Source: an uncultured Bacteroidales bacterium
GTDB lineage: Bacteria; Bacteroidota; Bacteroidia; Bacteroidales; WCHB1-69
Length of the DNA stretch: 5,820 bases
Direction: 5' to 3'
Assembly (NCBI GenBank): GCA_946407715.1
Contig: CAMJPH010000102.1
Location: forward strand, 1 to 5,820
Part shown: piece after piece, positions 5,631-5,820 of the stretch
Numbering within the stretch: position 1 is the first letter of the stretch
Layout: every line of letters begins with the position of its first letter
The notes under the pieces: generated by a model
Told to the model about the DNA's origin: nothing
What the model saw: the letters and a program-made list of their open reading frames with translations, nothing else
The model's database searches: none
Program-made: the position numbers and the translations under genes

Positions 5631-5810
5631 TTATTCGTTATAGTATTGTTTATGGCTCAATGTTGTAACTAAATACATTAAACTTTTCATACCCAAACCA
5701 AATACTGCGCAGAACTTGGTGTTACGACGAGAACACACGCCATTATCTTTGCATAAATATTTCCCCAGGGCAACCGCACCAAAATTCGCTGAGGGGCTAA
5801 AATAGGTCAT
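5631..5810 (-). CDS. Possible small ORF of 59 residues, may extend beyond the window
   Basis: A minus-strand frame is open from the right edge to a TAA at 5633-5631. From its internal ATG at 5810 it encodes 59 residues (MTYFSPSANFGAVALGKYL at the start, SHKQYYNE at the end), with three scattered cysteines and a basic centre (CSRRNTKFC). I recognise no family. It ends 38 bp upstream of the promoter of the next minus-strand gene. An open frame this long can occur by chance, and no promoter or ribosome site supports it within the window. Apart from this frame and the two promoter-like sites, the 317 bp from 5504 to 5820 shows nothing I can name. Confidence 0.25.
   Translation of the reverse strand: MTYFSPSANFGAVALGKYLCKDNGVCSRRNTKFCAVFGLGMKSLMYLVTTLSHKQYYNE
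5744..5751 (+). promoter_or_regulatory. Possible -7 box directed out of the right end
   Basis: TATCTTTG matches TAnnTTTG on the plus strand. No proper TTTG lies at the -33 position; the nearest TTG, at 5716-5718, is too far upstream. No plus-strand gene starts before the window ends, so the target, if any, is outside. It lies within the possible minus-strand small ORF, and at most one of the two is likely to be meaningful. Confidence 0.25.
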
Positions 5811-5820
5811 TGTAAGTGTG

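Overview
The window looks like chromosomal DNA from a member of the Bacteroidales (Prevotella/Bacteroides-like). Start codons mostly lack a Shine-Dalgarno sequence and sit in AT-rich leaders. Three intergenic sites match the Bacteroidetes -7 box TAnnTTTG exactly, and one of these also has a TTTG element 20 bp upstream. The outer-membrane type protein has a signal peptide ending in NA|Q, a common pattern in this phylum.

Layout. Left end (1-719, plus strand): the 3' end of an unrecognised cysteine-containing gene, then a complete iron-sulfur-flavoprotein-like FMN reductase. Then a convergent gene (786-1889, minus) for a secreted protein with a LamG/concanavalin-like N-terminal half and an OmpA peptidoglycan-binding C-terminal half. 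A divergent promoter region (1890-2102) separates it from a plus-strand zinc-ribbon protein (2103-2693). It holds one -7 box for each direction and an 11-bp direct repeat with a 21-bp period. Overlapping the zinc-ribbon stop codon is the start of a second flavodoxin-like FMN reductase. This copy breaks off after about 45 recognisable residues and is read here as a decayed or truncated gene (2693-2860).

Right of that break the strand and base composition change. A minus-strand, tightly packed three-gene unit runs from about 5593 down to 2873. In transcription order it encodes an uncharacterised 203-aa protein, a compact 276-aa agmatine/peptidylarginine-deiminase-family enzyme with its catalytic residues in place, and a 396-aa cytoplasmic protein built of ten 36-residue Sel1 repeats. 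The first two genes overlap by 7 bp and the last two are 4 bp apart. A canonical TTTG-N20-TATTTTTG promoter lies about 60 bp upstream of the first gene. The outer genes of the unit are AT-rich compared with the left half of the window.

How the genes may work together. The left half is ordinary redox and envelope housekeeping. The three-gene unit is the best candidate for an undescribed system: an arginine/guanidine-modifying enzyme made together with a repeat scaffold and an unknown partner, next to a broken gene that may mark an insertion or recombination edge. Its function cannot be decided from sequence alone. At the far right (5631-5810) a possible small minus-strand ORF and a possible outward promoter are listed with low confidence.
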